Source: Mediterraneibacter hominis (GTDB lineage Bacteria > Bacillota > Clostridia > Lachnospirales > Lachnospiraceae). From it: 64,000 bases of DNA. The stretch lies in the NCBI RefSeq assembly GCF_014287475.1, contig NZ_JACOPF010000001.1, positions 496,001 through 560,000 of the forward strand, in the 5' to 3' direction. Under the pieces are notes generated by a model. It made no database searches and was not told where the DNA came from. It saw nothing but the letters and a program-made list of their open reading frames with translations. The translations under genes were made by a program, and so were the position numbers. Shown in pieces: positions 16,079-24,428 of the stretch. Numbering within the stretch: position 1 is the first letter of the stretch; the number at the start of each line of letters is the position of its first letter.

Positions 16079-17140
16079 ATGACCTTTTATCAGGAGCTGC
16101 AGTTGAATCAGGCTGGTTCTAAGAATTTGATAAAAAACGCATCAGAAAAGAAAGAACGAATATATCATATCATGGTTTATCTGTTTAAAATTTTATTGAC
16201 AATGGCTTTTTGTATGATATTTGTGATTGGCTATACCCAGCTTTTTGGAGAGGATAACAGTATAACAGGAGTAGTTGTCCTTCTTTGCGTTATGGTATTT
16301 CGATACGCTGATTTCGGGATTCAGACCAGGGAAGGAATCAGAATTTTATTTTTGATTTTTGGTATGCTTGCGGTAGGACCACGACTTGCTAATGAGCTGA
16401 ATCCAGCAGGCGGATTGATAATCAATCTGGTATTCATAGGAGCGCTTGTTTTTTTAGGCTGTCATAATGTAATGATGGCGAACCACTCTACACTGGTTCT
16501 TGGATATTTGCTTTTCTATGGCTATGATGTCTCAGGGCGGGCATATCTGCTTCGTATTGTCGGTTTGGCGGCAGGGGCAGTTGTTACCGCGGTTGTCTAT
16601 TACCGTGGGCATCATCATAAGGAATATAAAAGAAATATAAAATCTATCCGAGAGGAGATACGCCTTGACTCTTCTAGGACAAGATGGCAGTTTACACTGA
16701 CAATAGGAGTAGCTACAATACTTTACTTTTTTGAGGTATTCCATTTGCCGCGTGGAATGTGGGCGGGAATTGCAGCAATGTCTGTATTGCTTCCGTTCCA
16801 ATCTGATTTGAAAGACAGAGTAAAAAAGAGAATCCCCGGCAATATAGCAGAGGGAATCATATTTTTAGCCATTTCTTTGGTTTTACCCGAAAGCTTTTAT
16901 TCCTACATTGGTATTTTAGGCGGAATTGGTGTAGGCTTGTCAGCGACATACCAATGGCAGGCGGTCTTTAACTCTCTGGGGGCAATGGCGATTGCAGTCG
17001 GATTTCTTGGAGTTCCTGGAGCAGTTTTTTTTAGAATTTTTAATAATATATGTGGCTCAGTATATGGGCAGATGATGGAAAAGACAGTAAATGGACTAAT
17101 TGATAAAACGACAGGGAGAAGTGACAAAGGAAAGTATTGA
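16079..17140 (+). CDS. FUSC/aromatic-acid-exporter-like membrane protein
   Basis: A 353-residue integral membrane protein with two sets of helices. Residues about 35-175 hold the first six or so hydrophobic segments. A basic cytoplasmic loop (YRGHHHKEYKRN...) then leads to a second set (about 210-330), including FHLPRGMWAGIAAMSVLLPF, a signature of the FUSC/ArAE superfamily. Members export aromatic acids or fusaric-acid-like compounds; the substrate here is unknown. ATG 16079 is chosen over GTG 16058 because the latter lies upstream of the AAGGAGG site (16061-16067). It has a strong promoter of its own. Confidence 0.82.
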   Translation: MTFYQELQLNQAGSKNLIKNASEKKERIYHIMVYLFKILLTMAFCMIFVIGYTQLFGEDNSITGVVVLLCVMVFRYADFGIQTREGIRILFLIFGMLAVGPRLANELNPAGGLIINLVFIGALVFLGCHNVMMANHSTLVLGYLLFYGYDVSGRAYLLRIVGLAAGAVVTAVVYYRGHHHKEYKRNIKSIREEIRLDSSRTRWQFTLTIGVATILYFFEVFHLPRGMWAGIAAMSVLLPFQSDLKDRVKKRIPGNIAEGIIFLAISLVLPESFYSYIGILGGIGVGLSATYQWQAVFNSLGAMAIAVGFLGVPGAVFFRIFNNICGSVYGQMMEKTVNGLIDKTTGRSDKGKY

Positions 17141-17256
17141 AGGATTCTTTCCAAATGTGTGTTGCTTTATTGACATTTCAGCGAGTTTATACGAAAATAA
17201 GAAAGAAGGAAATGTAAACATAATACAAAAGAAAAGGGAGTTAAAAAGAAGCTCAT

Positions 17257-17961
17257 ATGCAAAAATCGTATATTGCTTTCGATATTGAGACGACAGGACT
17301 AAATCCACAGGAACATGAAATTCTCGAAATAGGGGCCCTAAAGGTACGGGAAGGAAAAGTAGCGGAAAGATTTATAGAATTTATTAAACCAGAATTTGGT
17401 ATTCCTGCAGAAATCACCGGACTAACAGGAATTCGAGAGGAAATGGTAGAAGGAGCGAGAAGCTGCCAAGAGGTACTTTCTGATTTTGTAAAATTCTGCC
17501 AGGAAGACATTTTAATTGGGCACAATGTACAGTTTGATTTTAACTTTATCTGGAATCATGCACATAAAAATGGATATATGTTTGAACATCAAGGAATAGA
17601 TACTCTGAAAATTGCCAAGGCTGTTCATCCATCGATGCCCTCCAAAAGATTGGGAGCCTTATGTGAACATTATCAAATACAGAATCATTCAGCACACCGC
17701 GCCTATCACGATGCACTTGCAACGGCAAAGCTATACCAGACTTTGGCGCATTATTATGAAGAAAAGATGCCGTCGGTATTTGCTCCTGAACCATTAAAAT
17801 GTTCTGCTACAGTCAGCTTTCCAGCTACAGAAAAGCAGTTGTCTCTTTTAAAACGTCTGGTAAAACAAAAAGGTCTGGATATCGAGTTAGACAAGAAGAA
17901 ACTGACAAAAAATGAGGCGTCGCAGATGATTGAGAGAATACTGTCGGGCAATTTGGGATAG
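17257..17961 (+). CDS. DnaQ-like 3'-5' exonuclease with C-terminal extension
   Basis: A 234-residue DEDDh exonuclease related to the epsilon proofreading domain. The motifs are intact: ExoI FDIETTGL (about residue 8), ExoII HNVQFDFNF (about 89) and ExoIII HRAYHDA (about 148). After about residue 175 comes a helical tail (TEKQLSLLKRLVKQKGLDIE...) rich in Lys, possibly a nucleic-acid-binding or SAP-like helix pair. It is not fused to a polymerase, so a repair or RNA/DNA trimming role is likely. The ATG is preceded by AAAGGGAG at a somewhat long spacing. It precedes the HD gene by 53 bases. Confidence 0.87.
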   Translation: MQKSYIAFDIETTGLNPQEHEILEIGALKVREGKVAERFIEFIKPEFGIPAEITGLTGIREEMVEGARSCQEVLSDFVKFCQEDILIGHNVQFDFNFIWNHAHKNGYMFEHQGIDTLKIAKAVHPSMPSKRLGALCEHYQIQNHSAHRAYHDALATAKLYQTLAHYYEEKMPSVFAPEPLKCSATVSFPATEKQLSLLKRLVKQKGLDIELDKKKLTKNEASQMIERILSGNLG

Positions 17962-18014
17962 AAAATATAAGCACTGTGCGCAGTATGCAGATAAAAATGA
18001 AAGGAACAACAGGC

Positions 18015-18605
18015 ATGACAAACCAGATAACACGGAAAGAAGCAATAGAATTATTGAGAAAATATAACAAGGAAACATTCCATATTCAGCATGCATTGAC
18101 AGTAGAAGGGGTCATGCGTTGGTATGCCGCTGAACAAGGATACACTGACAAGCAGGATTACTGGGGAATCGTCGGGCTTTTACATGACATTGACTTTGAA
18201 CTTTATCCGGAGGAGCATTGCAAAAAAGCACCGGAATTATTAAGAGAAGCAGGAGTGGGGGAAGATATGATACGTTCTATTTGTTCCCATGGATATGGAA
18301 TCTGCTGTGATATCGAACCAGTTCACGAGATGGAGAAAATATTGTTTGCGTCAGACGAGCTGACAGGCCTGATTGGTGCAGCAGCATTGATGCGCCCTTC
18401 AAAAAGTGTGATGGATATGGAGGTTTCCAGTGTAAAGAAAAAATTCAAGGATAAACGCTTCGCGGCAGGATGTTCCAGAGATGTTATAAAAAGAGGAGCA
18501 GAACAACTGGGGTGGGAATTGGAAGAATTGTTTGAAAAGACAATCCTGGCAATGCGTTCGTGTGAAGAACAGATAAAATGTGAAATGCAGGAAATGGGAG
18601 TATAA
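18015..18605 (+). CDS. HD-domain phosphohydrolase-like protein
   Basis: A 196-residue HD-superfamily protein. H in FHIQHALTVEG and the paired HD in LLHDIDFELYPEEH fit a metal-binding HD site; the later SHGYG and ASDELTGLIGAAALM segments complete the fold. Similar stand-alone proteins are annotated as hydrolases without a known substrate. ATG 18015 (after AAAGGAACAACAGGC) is chosen over upstream GTG 17976 and ATG 17985 because the homologous region starts at MTNQITRKEA. It is probably expressed with the exonuclease gene. Three cysteines near HGYGICC are unusual. Confidence 0.85.
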   Translation: MTNQITRKEAIELLRKYNKETFHIQHALTVEGVMRWYAAEQGYTDKQDYWGIVGLLHDIDFELYPEEHCKKAPELLREAGVGEDMIRSICSHGYGICCDIEPVHEMEKILFASDELTGLIGAAALMRPSKSVMDMEVSSVKKKFKDKRFAAGCSRDVIKRGAEQLGWELEELFEKTILAMRSCEEQIKCEMQEMGV

Positions 18606-18651
18606 TTCGTAGAACAAAAGAAGCTAAAATTTAAAAGAAGGTCGGGGGATT

Positions 18652-18816
18652 GTAACAGTTCAGCCCGCGCCATTCGTAAAACCGCACTGCGTGCTTATCG
18701 TGGCTACCGCCACCGTTTTACTCATTGACGGGCGCTTAAGCTCATACAGATGTACGCTCGCAAAAACATGCAAGCATGTTTTGTGCTTCCCGCACACTGT
18801 ATGGCTGAACTGTTAC
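18652..18816. repeat. 165-bp structured repeat, long copy of the family at 3464-3551
   Basis: Perfect 14-base terminal inverted repeats (GTAACAGTTCAGCC) bound it. Inside are GTAAAAC/GTTTTAC (18676-18682 and 18715-18721) enclosing GTGGC/GCCAC, then an imperfect hairpin centred at 18772. Bases 18763-18816 match 3498-3551 at 52 of 54. No coding sequence fits. It fills most of the 328-base gap between the HD gene and marR, and could be a non-autonomous mobile element or a processed RNA. Confidence 0.85.
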
Positions 18817-18845
18817 AGGGAATTTCCTAAATTGAGGGAAATCTC

Positions 18846-18874
18846 TTGACAATTTTTTTGAATCTTTATATAGT
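18846..18874 (+). promoter_or_regulatory. Promoter of the marR-MATE operon
   Basis: TTGACA at 18846-18851 and TATAGT at 18869-18874 with a 17-base spacer. The -10 lies inside the palindromic operator that follows. Confidence 0.8.
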
Positions 18875-18907
18875 TACTATTAGTAATTACTAATAGTAAC
18901 TATATAA
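18866..18907. promoter_or_regulatory. 42-bp perfect palindrome, probable MarR operator
   Basis: Two 21-base arms with no loop. Each arm also contains its own dyad, TTACTATTAGTAA and TTACTAATAGTAA, giving two adjacent MarR-type sites. It covers the -10 and start region, so binding should block initiation. Confidence 0.8.
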
Positions 18908-18933
18908 GAGCTTTATAAAAGGAGATATGAGAT

Positions 18934-19389
18934 ATGGATATTATTTATTTAAAGAAATTATTAGATAGCTGTTTTCTGGCAAAACGTATTATAGAAACAC
19001 TGCCAGAACTGCCAAAAGGAATGAAACCACGCCATATTCATGTTCTGGAGGCAGTATATGAGCTTACAAAGGAACAAGGAGGATGCAGAGTAGGAGAAGT
19101 GAGCGAAAAGTTAAATATTACGACTCCCAGCATTTCTAAATTGATACAGGAACTAGAGCAGTTGCAAATGATTGAAAAATATGCAGACAGACAGGATAAA
19201 CGGGTAACCTTGCTCCGATTGACGGCAGACGGAGAAATATGTGTGAAAAGACACGTTACAGATTTACATACAGCATGGGCAGATGCTCTTTCAGACGTTG
19301 AAAATAAACAAGCAGAAGAAACCGTTCATATTTTGGAGAAGCTTTATGCTACTATGCCGAAAGGAGGAGAAAAGTATGGAGAGAATTAA
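18934..19389 (+). CDS. MarR-family transcriptional regulator
   Basis: A 151-residue winged-helix dimer. The DNA-binding core reads VGEVSEKLNITTPSISKLIQELEQLQMIEKY (about residues 53-83), followed by the wing RQDKRVTLLRLTADG. The palindrome over its promoter and the overlap of its end with the MATE gene indicate an autoregulated, ligand-released efflux operon. The ATG follows AAAAGGAGATATGAGAT. The ligand is unknown. The last 14 bases overlap the transporter start. Confidence 0.92.
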   Translation: MDIIYLKKLLDSCFLAKRIIETLPELPKGMKPRHIHVLEAVYELTKEQGGCRVGEVSEKLNITTPSISKLIQELEQLQMIEKYADRQDKRVTLLRLTADGEICVKRHVTDLHTAWADALSDVENKQAEETVHILEKLYATMPKGGEKYGEN

Positions 19390-20728
19390 AGAAAAAAAGA
19401 TTTCATTTACAGAAGGTTCTGTATTTGAAGCTCTTATTCGTTTTGCCATACCAGTATTTGGGGCGTTAGTTCTGCAAGCGGCATATGGAGCAGTAGATTT
19501 ACTGGTGGTGGGACAGTTCGGGGATGCGAGCAGCATTTCTGCTGTAGGAACAGGAAGCTCTTTTATGCAGATGGTCACCTTTATTATTACCAGTCTCGCT
19601 ATGGGAGCGACTGTAATTATCGGGCAGCATATTGGTGAAAAGCGTCCTGAAGACGCGGGAGATACAGTAGGAACAACGATACTGCTTTTTATCGGGATAG
19701 GTGTGGTTCTAACGATACTTTTAGAAGTCTTTGCCGGAAATATCGTGCAGTTCCTGCAGGTGCCGGAAGCCTCTTATGACAAAGCAGTTCTCTATCTTCG
19801 AATTTGTTCCGGAGGTATTGTAGTTATTATTGCATATAATGTCATTAGCAGTATTTTAAGAGGTGTAGGGAATGCAAATCTTCCTTTTTTGTTTGTAGGA
19901 ATCGCGTGTGTGGTAAATATCATAGGGGATCTTCTTTTAACAGGTCTTTTGAAAATGGATGTGGCAGGAGTTGCTATCGCAACGGTATTTGCTCAGTTGG
20001 TATCTGTCATCATTTCTCTTATCCTGCTAAAGAGGAAAAAACTTCCTTTTTTATTTACCAAAAAGCAGCTTAAAGTAAACAAACGGGAATTATCCCTTAT
20101 CTTGCGGGTAGGAGTTCCCATTGCACTGCAGGAAACAACGGTTCAGATTTCTTTTTTAGTTATCAACTCCATCATAAACCATATGGGGCTGCTTCCCTCT
20201 GCCGGATATGGAGTGGCGCAAAAAATAGTCTCTTTTATTATGCTGGTTCCTTCCGCAATCATGCAGAGTGTGTCTGCATTTGTAGCCCAGAATATAGGAG
20301 CAGGAAAGAAAAAAAGAGCTTCCAGGGGATTTTTTACAGCACTACTGACTGGATGCAGTGTGGGAGTCTTGATCTTTTTGGCAGGATTTTTTGGCGGAAA
20401 TATTCTGTCGTCTTTTTTTACCGGCGATACAGAAGTCATTGTGCAAAGCGCTGCTTACTTAAAAGGCTTTTCGCCTGAATGTATTATGACCTGTGTTTTG
20501 TTTAGCAGCATTGGTTACTTTAATGGTTGTGGCAATAGCTTTCCTGTCATGGTACAGGGAGTTACCTCTGCCTTTTGTATCCGTATTCCGGTATCTATTC
20601 TGATGTCCAGGCTGCCTGATACAAATCTTACTTTGGTAGGACTTGCAACGCCTATTACCACTATATATGGAATTTTGTTTTTTGGAATATGTTTTCTCTG
20701 GATAAAACATAAAAAAAGAAAGATGTAA
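19376..20728 (+). CDS. MATE-family efflux transporter
   Basis: A 450-residue polytopic transporter with twelve expected helices in two homologous halves. The first, FAIPVFGALVLQAAYGAVDLLVVG, and the half-two counterpart, VGVPIALQETTVQISFLVINSIIN, show the typical MATE opening. It should export cationic compounds with Na+ or H+. ATG 19376 after AAAGGAGGAGAAAAGT is the true start; the longer frame from 19283 runs through marR. Overlap with marR suggests translational coupling. Drug specificity cannot be told. Confidence 0.93.
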   Translation: MERIKEKKISFTEGSVFEALIRFAIPVFGALVLQAAYGAVDLLVVGQFGDASSISAVGTGSSFMQMVTFIITSLAMGATVIIGQHIGEKRPEDAGDTVGTTILLFIGIGVVLTILLEVFAGNIVQFLQVPEASYDKAVLYLRICSGGIVVIIAYNVISSILRGVGNANLPFLFVGIACVVNIIGDLLLTGLLKMDVAGVAIATVFAQLVSVIISLILLKRKKLPFLFTKKQLKVNKRELSLILRVGVPIALQETTVQISFLVINSIINHMGLLPSAGYGVAQKIVSFIMLVPSAIMQSVSAFVAQNIGAGKKKRASRGFFTALLTGCSVGVLIFLAGFFGGNILSSFFTGDTEVIVQSAAYLKGFSPECIMTCVLFSSIGYFNGCGNSFPVMVQGVTSAFCIRIPVSILMSRLPDTNLTLVGLATPITTIYGILFFGICFLWIKHKKRKM

Positions 20729-20787
20729 TGTTTTCTGGATGATTATGTTATAATCAATCATATGATTTTTTGTATAAAGGAGGGCAT

Positions 20788-21312
20788 ATGGATCTAGAAA
20801 GAAATATTTACGATACAGTAAAGGAATGGGAGATAAAGATTGGGTACCGGAAGGAAGAGCTTCGGCTTTATTATCCGGAGGAGTCTTTGTTGGAACTTCT
20901 CTCTACCAATTCGGTGGAGCTTCCTTTAAAAATAAAAGAGTTCTGCTGCCAGATGAAGGGAAAACTAGGAGATATAGAAATAAAAGAGACAGAAGAACGC
21001 GGAAGATATTGTGTAAAAATTCCTCCGGAAGGGACGCAGTATATCCATAAAAATATTCCTGAGAATGTATTTTTAAAAGCCTTGCTTCGTATAATTACAA
21101 CACCGGACAAGAAATTAGAAGATGCCCTTAAAGTATTTCAGTCTTTTTCAAAGAAGGTATCGGTGGATAAAGAAACAAAGAGTGAATGGGCAGTCTGGTT
21201 TACTGACGGAAATCCAGATGTGTATGTATATTATATAGAAGAGGACGCATTTGGGCTGGAATATCATAGATTTACAAAAGAGGCGTATGCAAGGCTGAAA
21301 GAAGAGAAGTAA
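20788..21312 (+). CDS. DUF3877-like hypothetical protein
   Basis: A 174-residue soluble acidic protein that resembles the DUF3877 family common in Lachnospiraceae. The start MDLERNIYDTVKEWEIKIGYRK and the aromatic WAVWFTDGNPDVYVYYIEEDAFGLEYHRFT tail are distinctive. ATG 20788 follows AAAGGAGGGCAT. A TATAAT at 20749-20754 with a poor -35 might drive it. Function unknown. It has neither a signal peptide nor a membrane helix. Confidence 0.7.
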   Translation: MDLERNIYDTVKEWEIKIGYRKEELRLYYPEESLLELLSTNSVELPLKIKEFCCQMKGKLGDIEIKETEERGRYCVKIPPEGTQYIHKNIPENVFLKALLRIITTPDKKLEDALKVFQSFSKKVSVDKETKSEWAVWFTDGNPDVYVYYIEEDAFGLEYHRFTKEAYARLKEEK

Positions 21313-21386
21313 GATAAAAGCAAAATCGTATATAAGAGAAGGAATAAGCGTACAACTGCCGCACATATACTATTTATAAAAGGCGT

Positions 21387-21701
21387 ATGTGTGGCATTTT
21401 TATGGGAAGAGAACAAGATCGTGAACATATCAGGGAAAAGCTGGCATCCGCTGCAAGTATGCCGAAAGATGTAGTATTGGGCGCTTCAGTTATTACAGTT
21501 TTAGGAACCTGTGAAGTATGTATTGAAAATTATCGGGGAATTCTTGAATATACAGAAAATCTGATACGTGTACAGACAAAAGAAAGATTGATAAAGCTGT
21601 CAGGAAAACATTTGCAGATAGAGTATTATACCAATGATGAGATGAAGATAACGGGAAGGATTGAGGCACTCGAATTTGGAGACAGGAGGACAGAATCGTG
21701 A
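21387..21701 (+). CDS. yqfC: YabP/YqfC-family sporulation protein
   Basis: A 104-residue YabP/YqfC protein, in Bacillus a mother-cell sporulation product. The core KDVVLGASVITVLGTCEVCIENYRGI and the strand-rich LIRVQTKERLIKLSGKHLQIEYY are recognisable. The start is uncertain: ATG 21387 has AAAAGG three to four bases upstream, while ATG 21402 begins MGREQDREHIREKL with no good site. The end overlaps yqfD as GTGA, as in other Firmicutes. A sigma-E promoter could not be placed confidently. Confidence 0.87.
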   Translation: MCGIFMGREQDREHIREKLASAASMPKDVVLGASVITVLGTCEVCIENYRGILEYTENLIRVQTKERLIKLSGKHLQIEYYTNDEMKITGRIEALEFGDRRTES

Positions 21702-22963
21702 TTCAAACGCTGATACGCTGTCTTAAAGGATATTTAAAAATCCGTGTGGAAGGGTATTCTCCGGAAAGGTTTTTAAATCTGTGCAGGCATCACCATATCT
21801 ATATTTGGGGGCTTGTTCCGGCAAAAAATGCCTATGAGATGTATATAAGCTTAAAAGGATTCTACAAGCTGAAACCAATTATCCGAAAAACACACACGAA
21901 AATCAATGTGGTAGAAAGATATGGATTTCCTTTTTTTATGTATAGATACAGAAAAAGGAAATTGTTTTTTGCAGGCTTCTTTATATGCGCGGCACTTATG
22001 TATCTCTATTCCGGTTTTATTTGGGACATTCATTTTGAGGGAAATGAAAAATGGACAGATGAAAACCTGACAGAATTTTTAGCTTCAAGAGAAGTGACAC
22101 CTTTTATGCGAAAAAGTGAAGTGGATTGCCCGGAAATTGTAAAAGAAATCCGTAAGGAGTATAATGATATCGTATGGGTATCTGCATCTATTGATGGCAC
22201 GCGACTCAAAATTCAGATAAAAGAAAATGAGGATCGGCTGCTGGGAGAGGAAGCCGGAACAAAAGAGACAGCGGCGAAAGACTTAATCGCTGCTGAAGAC
22301 GGTGTTATCACAAAAATTGTGACACGTTCTGGCGTTCCACAGGTACACAGCGGCGATACTGTATCAAAAGGAGACATATTGGTATCTGGCAGAGTAGATG
22401 TTGTGGACGACAGTGGAGAGATAATCGACTATCAGTATCATGTCGCGGATGCAGATATATATGCAGATACGGTCATGGAATATTCGGACAGTATGCCGCT
22501 TTCTTATCAAGAGAAAATATATGATAAAAAGCACAGAACGCAGTACTATATCCAGCTTGGAGACTGGCGTTTTTCTGTCGGAACAATAAAGAATACATAT
22601 AAACATGCTGAAATTTCTACAGAGGAACATCAGGTAAAAATGGGAGAAAATTTTTATCTTCCCATTTCGTTCGGCGCTAAAAATGTAAAATCGTATGCTT
22701 TTCGAGAAAAAAAGTATACAAAAAAAGAGTTAAAAGAACAGCTCAGTGAAAATTTCCACCAATTTTGCATGGAATTGGAGGAAAAAGGTATTCAAATTAA
22801 GGAAAATAGTGTTAAAATACACATAGACCAAACTAAGGCTACCGCTTCGGGCATACTTTATTTAAACCAGCCTATTACCGAAGAGGCCGATACAGAGATA
22901 TTAACAATTGAAAGGGTTGAACAGGATGAGTCTGGCAGAACTGATGATGGAGATACCGGCTGA
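21698..22963 (+). CDS. yqfD: Sporulation protein YqfD
   Basis: A 421-residue membrane protein of the YqfD family, needed for efficient sporulation in Bacillus. The N-terminal domain (RVEGYSPERFLNLCRHHHIYIWGL) precedes a basic stretch, one membrane helix at about residues 87-107 and a large extracytoplasmic beta-rich domain. It starts with GTG overlapping the yqfC stop. Its end overlaps the start of phoH. The exact role in the mother cell or engulfed space is unknown. Confidence 0.93.
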   Translation: MIQTLIRCLKGYLKIRVEGYSPERFLNLCRHHHIYIWGLVPAKNAYEMYISLKGFYKLKPIIRKTHTKINVVERYGFPFFMYRYRKRKLFFAGFFICAALMYLYSGFIWDIHFEGNEKWTDENLTEFLASREVTPFMRKSEVDCPEIVKEIRKEYNDIVWVSASIDGTRLKIQIKENEDRLLGEEAGTKETAAKDLIAAEDGVITKIVTRSGVPQVHSGDTVSKGDILVSGRVDVVDDSGEIIDYQYHVADADIYADTVMEYSDSMPLSYQEKIYDKKHRTQYYIQLGDWRFSVGTIKNTYKHAEISTEEHQVKMGENFYLPISFGAKNVKSYAFREKKYTKKELKEQLSENFHQFCMELEEKGIQIKENSVKIHIDQTKATASGILYLNQPITEEADTEILTIERVEQDESGRTDDGDTG

Positions 22964-23915
22964 ACACGAAAAAAATGTGTTTGGCCAGTTTGATGCATAT
23001 GCAAAAAAACTAGAGAGAACCTTCCATACTACCTTAATCATACGAGATGGCAAAATAAAAATTGTCGGAGAGAATGTACAGGCAGAGAAAGTAAGACGCG
23101 TTCTTAAACAGCTCTGTGAACTTTCGATGCGTGGAAATCATATTACAGAGCAACAGGTGGATTATGCCATTTCACTCGTATATGAGAACCAGGAAGCTGG
23201 GATTGTGGAGATTGACAGAGAACTTATCTGCCATACACTGCAGGGAAAACCAATCAAACCAAAGACATTGGGGCAGAAGAGGTATGTAGATGCTATTCGG
23301 GACGGAATGATTACTTTTGGACTGGGGCCTGCCGGAACCGGCAAAACCTATCTGGCAATGGCAATGGCGATTACCGCTTTCAAAAGCAATGAAGTAAGCA
23401 GGATCATTCTCACCAGACCTGCAATCGAGGCAGGGGAGAAATTAGGGTTTCTGCCGGGAGATCTGCAAAGTAAGATCGATCCATATTTGCGTCCGCTTTA
23501 TGATGCGTTGTATCAGATAATGGGTGCAGAAAGCTTTATAAAGAATTCAGAAAAAGGACTGATTGAGGTCGCTCCTCTCGCCTATATGAGAGGACGGACG
23601 CTGGATAATGCATTTATTATCTTAGATGAAGCACAGAATACAACACCTGCACAGATGAAAATGTTCTTGACTCGAATTGGATTCGGGTCTAAAGTTGTGA
23701 TTACTGGAGACTCCACGCAAAAGGATTTGCCTGCCCAAATGGTATCCGGACTGGACGTGGCAGTCAAGGTTGTGAAAGATATAGAGGATATTACCGTATG
23801 TACGCTGACCAGTAAGGATGTGGTACGTCATCCTCTTGTGCAGAAAATCGTGAAAGCATATGAAGAATATGAAAAGAAAAGCAGTAAACCCAAAACAGTG
23901 AAAAGGAGAAAGTAA
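22926..23915 (+). CDS. phoH: PhoH-family ATPase (YbeZ type)
   Basis: A 329-residue P-loop ATPase. Walker A GLGPAGTGKTYLAMAMA and Walker B FIILDEAQNTTPAQMKMFLTR are intact; the N-terminal KH-like part carries KLERTFHTTLIIRDGKIKIVG. YbeZ proteins partner YbeY in RNA processing, and ybeY follows directly with a TAATG overlap, which supports this. ATG 22926 (GAAAGGG ahead) is chosen over TTG 22908. It overlaps yqfD by 38 bases. The C-terminal SSKPKTVKRRK is basic. Confidence 0.94.
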   Translation: MSLAELMMEIPAEHEKNVFGQFDAYAKKLERTFHTTLIIRDGKIKIVGENVQAEKVRRVLKQLCELSMRGNHITEQQVDYAISLVYENQEAGIVEIDRELICHTLQGKPIKPKTLGQKRYVDAIRDGMITFGLGPAGTGKTYLAMAMAITAFKSNEVSRIILTRPAIEAGEKLGFLPGDLQSKIDPYLRPLYDALYQIMGAESFIKNSEKGLIEVAPLAYMRGRTLDNAFIILDEAQNTTPAQMKMFLTRIGFGSKVVITGDSTQKDLPAQMVSGLDVAVKVVKDIEDITVCTLTSKDVVRHPLVQKIVKAYEEYEKKSSKPKTVKRRK

Positions 23916-24412
23916 TGAGCTTGTACATGGAGGAGGAAGGGCAGCTTATGCTCCCTGTTGATACAGAAGAAATCGCGAAACTGGTTGTGCATGCGGTATT
24001 AGAGGAGGTATCCTGCCCCTATGAGGCGGAGGTCAATCTTCTTTTGACAACGGACGAGGCGATACAGGAGTTAAATCGTATGTTCCGTCAGATTGACAGA
24101 TCGACAGATGTGCTTTCTTTTCCCATGCTGGAATTTGAGCGTTCGGGAGATTTTTCCGGTATTGGGGAGGAAACATCGGACTTGTTTGACCCTGAATCAG
24201 GAGAACTGCTTTTAGGAGATATTGTGATTTCAAAAGAAAAGGTACTTTCGCAGGCAGAAGCATATGGACATTCTGTGAAGAGGGAATATGCGTTTTTGAT
24301 TGCCCACAGTATGCTGCATTTGTGCGGTTATGACCATATAGAAGAAAACGAACGGGCGGTTATGGAAAAAAAGCAGAATGAAATTATGGAAAAAATCGAG
24401 ATTTTACGATAG
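23915..24412 (+). CDS. ybeY: Endoribonuclease YbeY (rRNA maturation)
   Basis: A 165-residue metal-dependent endoribonuclease acting in 16S rRNA 3' maturation and ribosome quality control. The zinc site HSMLHLCGYDHIEENE (about residues 130-145) has the three histidines. DRSTDVLSFPMLEF is the second conserved block. Start and phoH stop overlap as TAATG, with AAAAGGAG upstream. Its partner gene phoH is adjacent. Confidence 0.96.
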   Translation: MSLYMEEEGQLMLPVDTEEIAKLVVHAVLEEVSCPYEAEVNLLLTTDEAIQELNRMFRQIDRSTDVLSFPMLEFERSGDFSGIGEETSDLFDPESGELLLGDIVISKEKVLSQAEAYGHSVKREYAFLIAHSMLHLCGYDHIEENERAVMEKKQNEIMEKIEILR

Positions 24413-24428
24413 CTGATGGAGGAAAGTT

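Noticed and set aside
21313-21386. Sigma-E promoter for yqfC
   Set aside because: CATATACT resembles a sigma-E -10, but no -35 with an acceptable spacer was found upstream.
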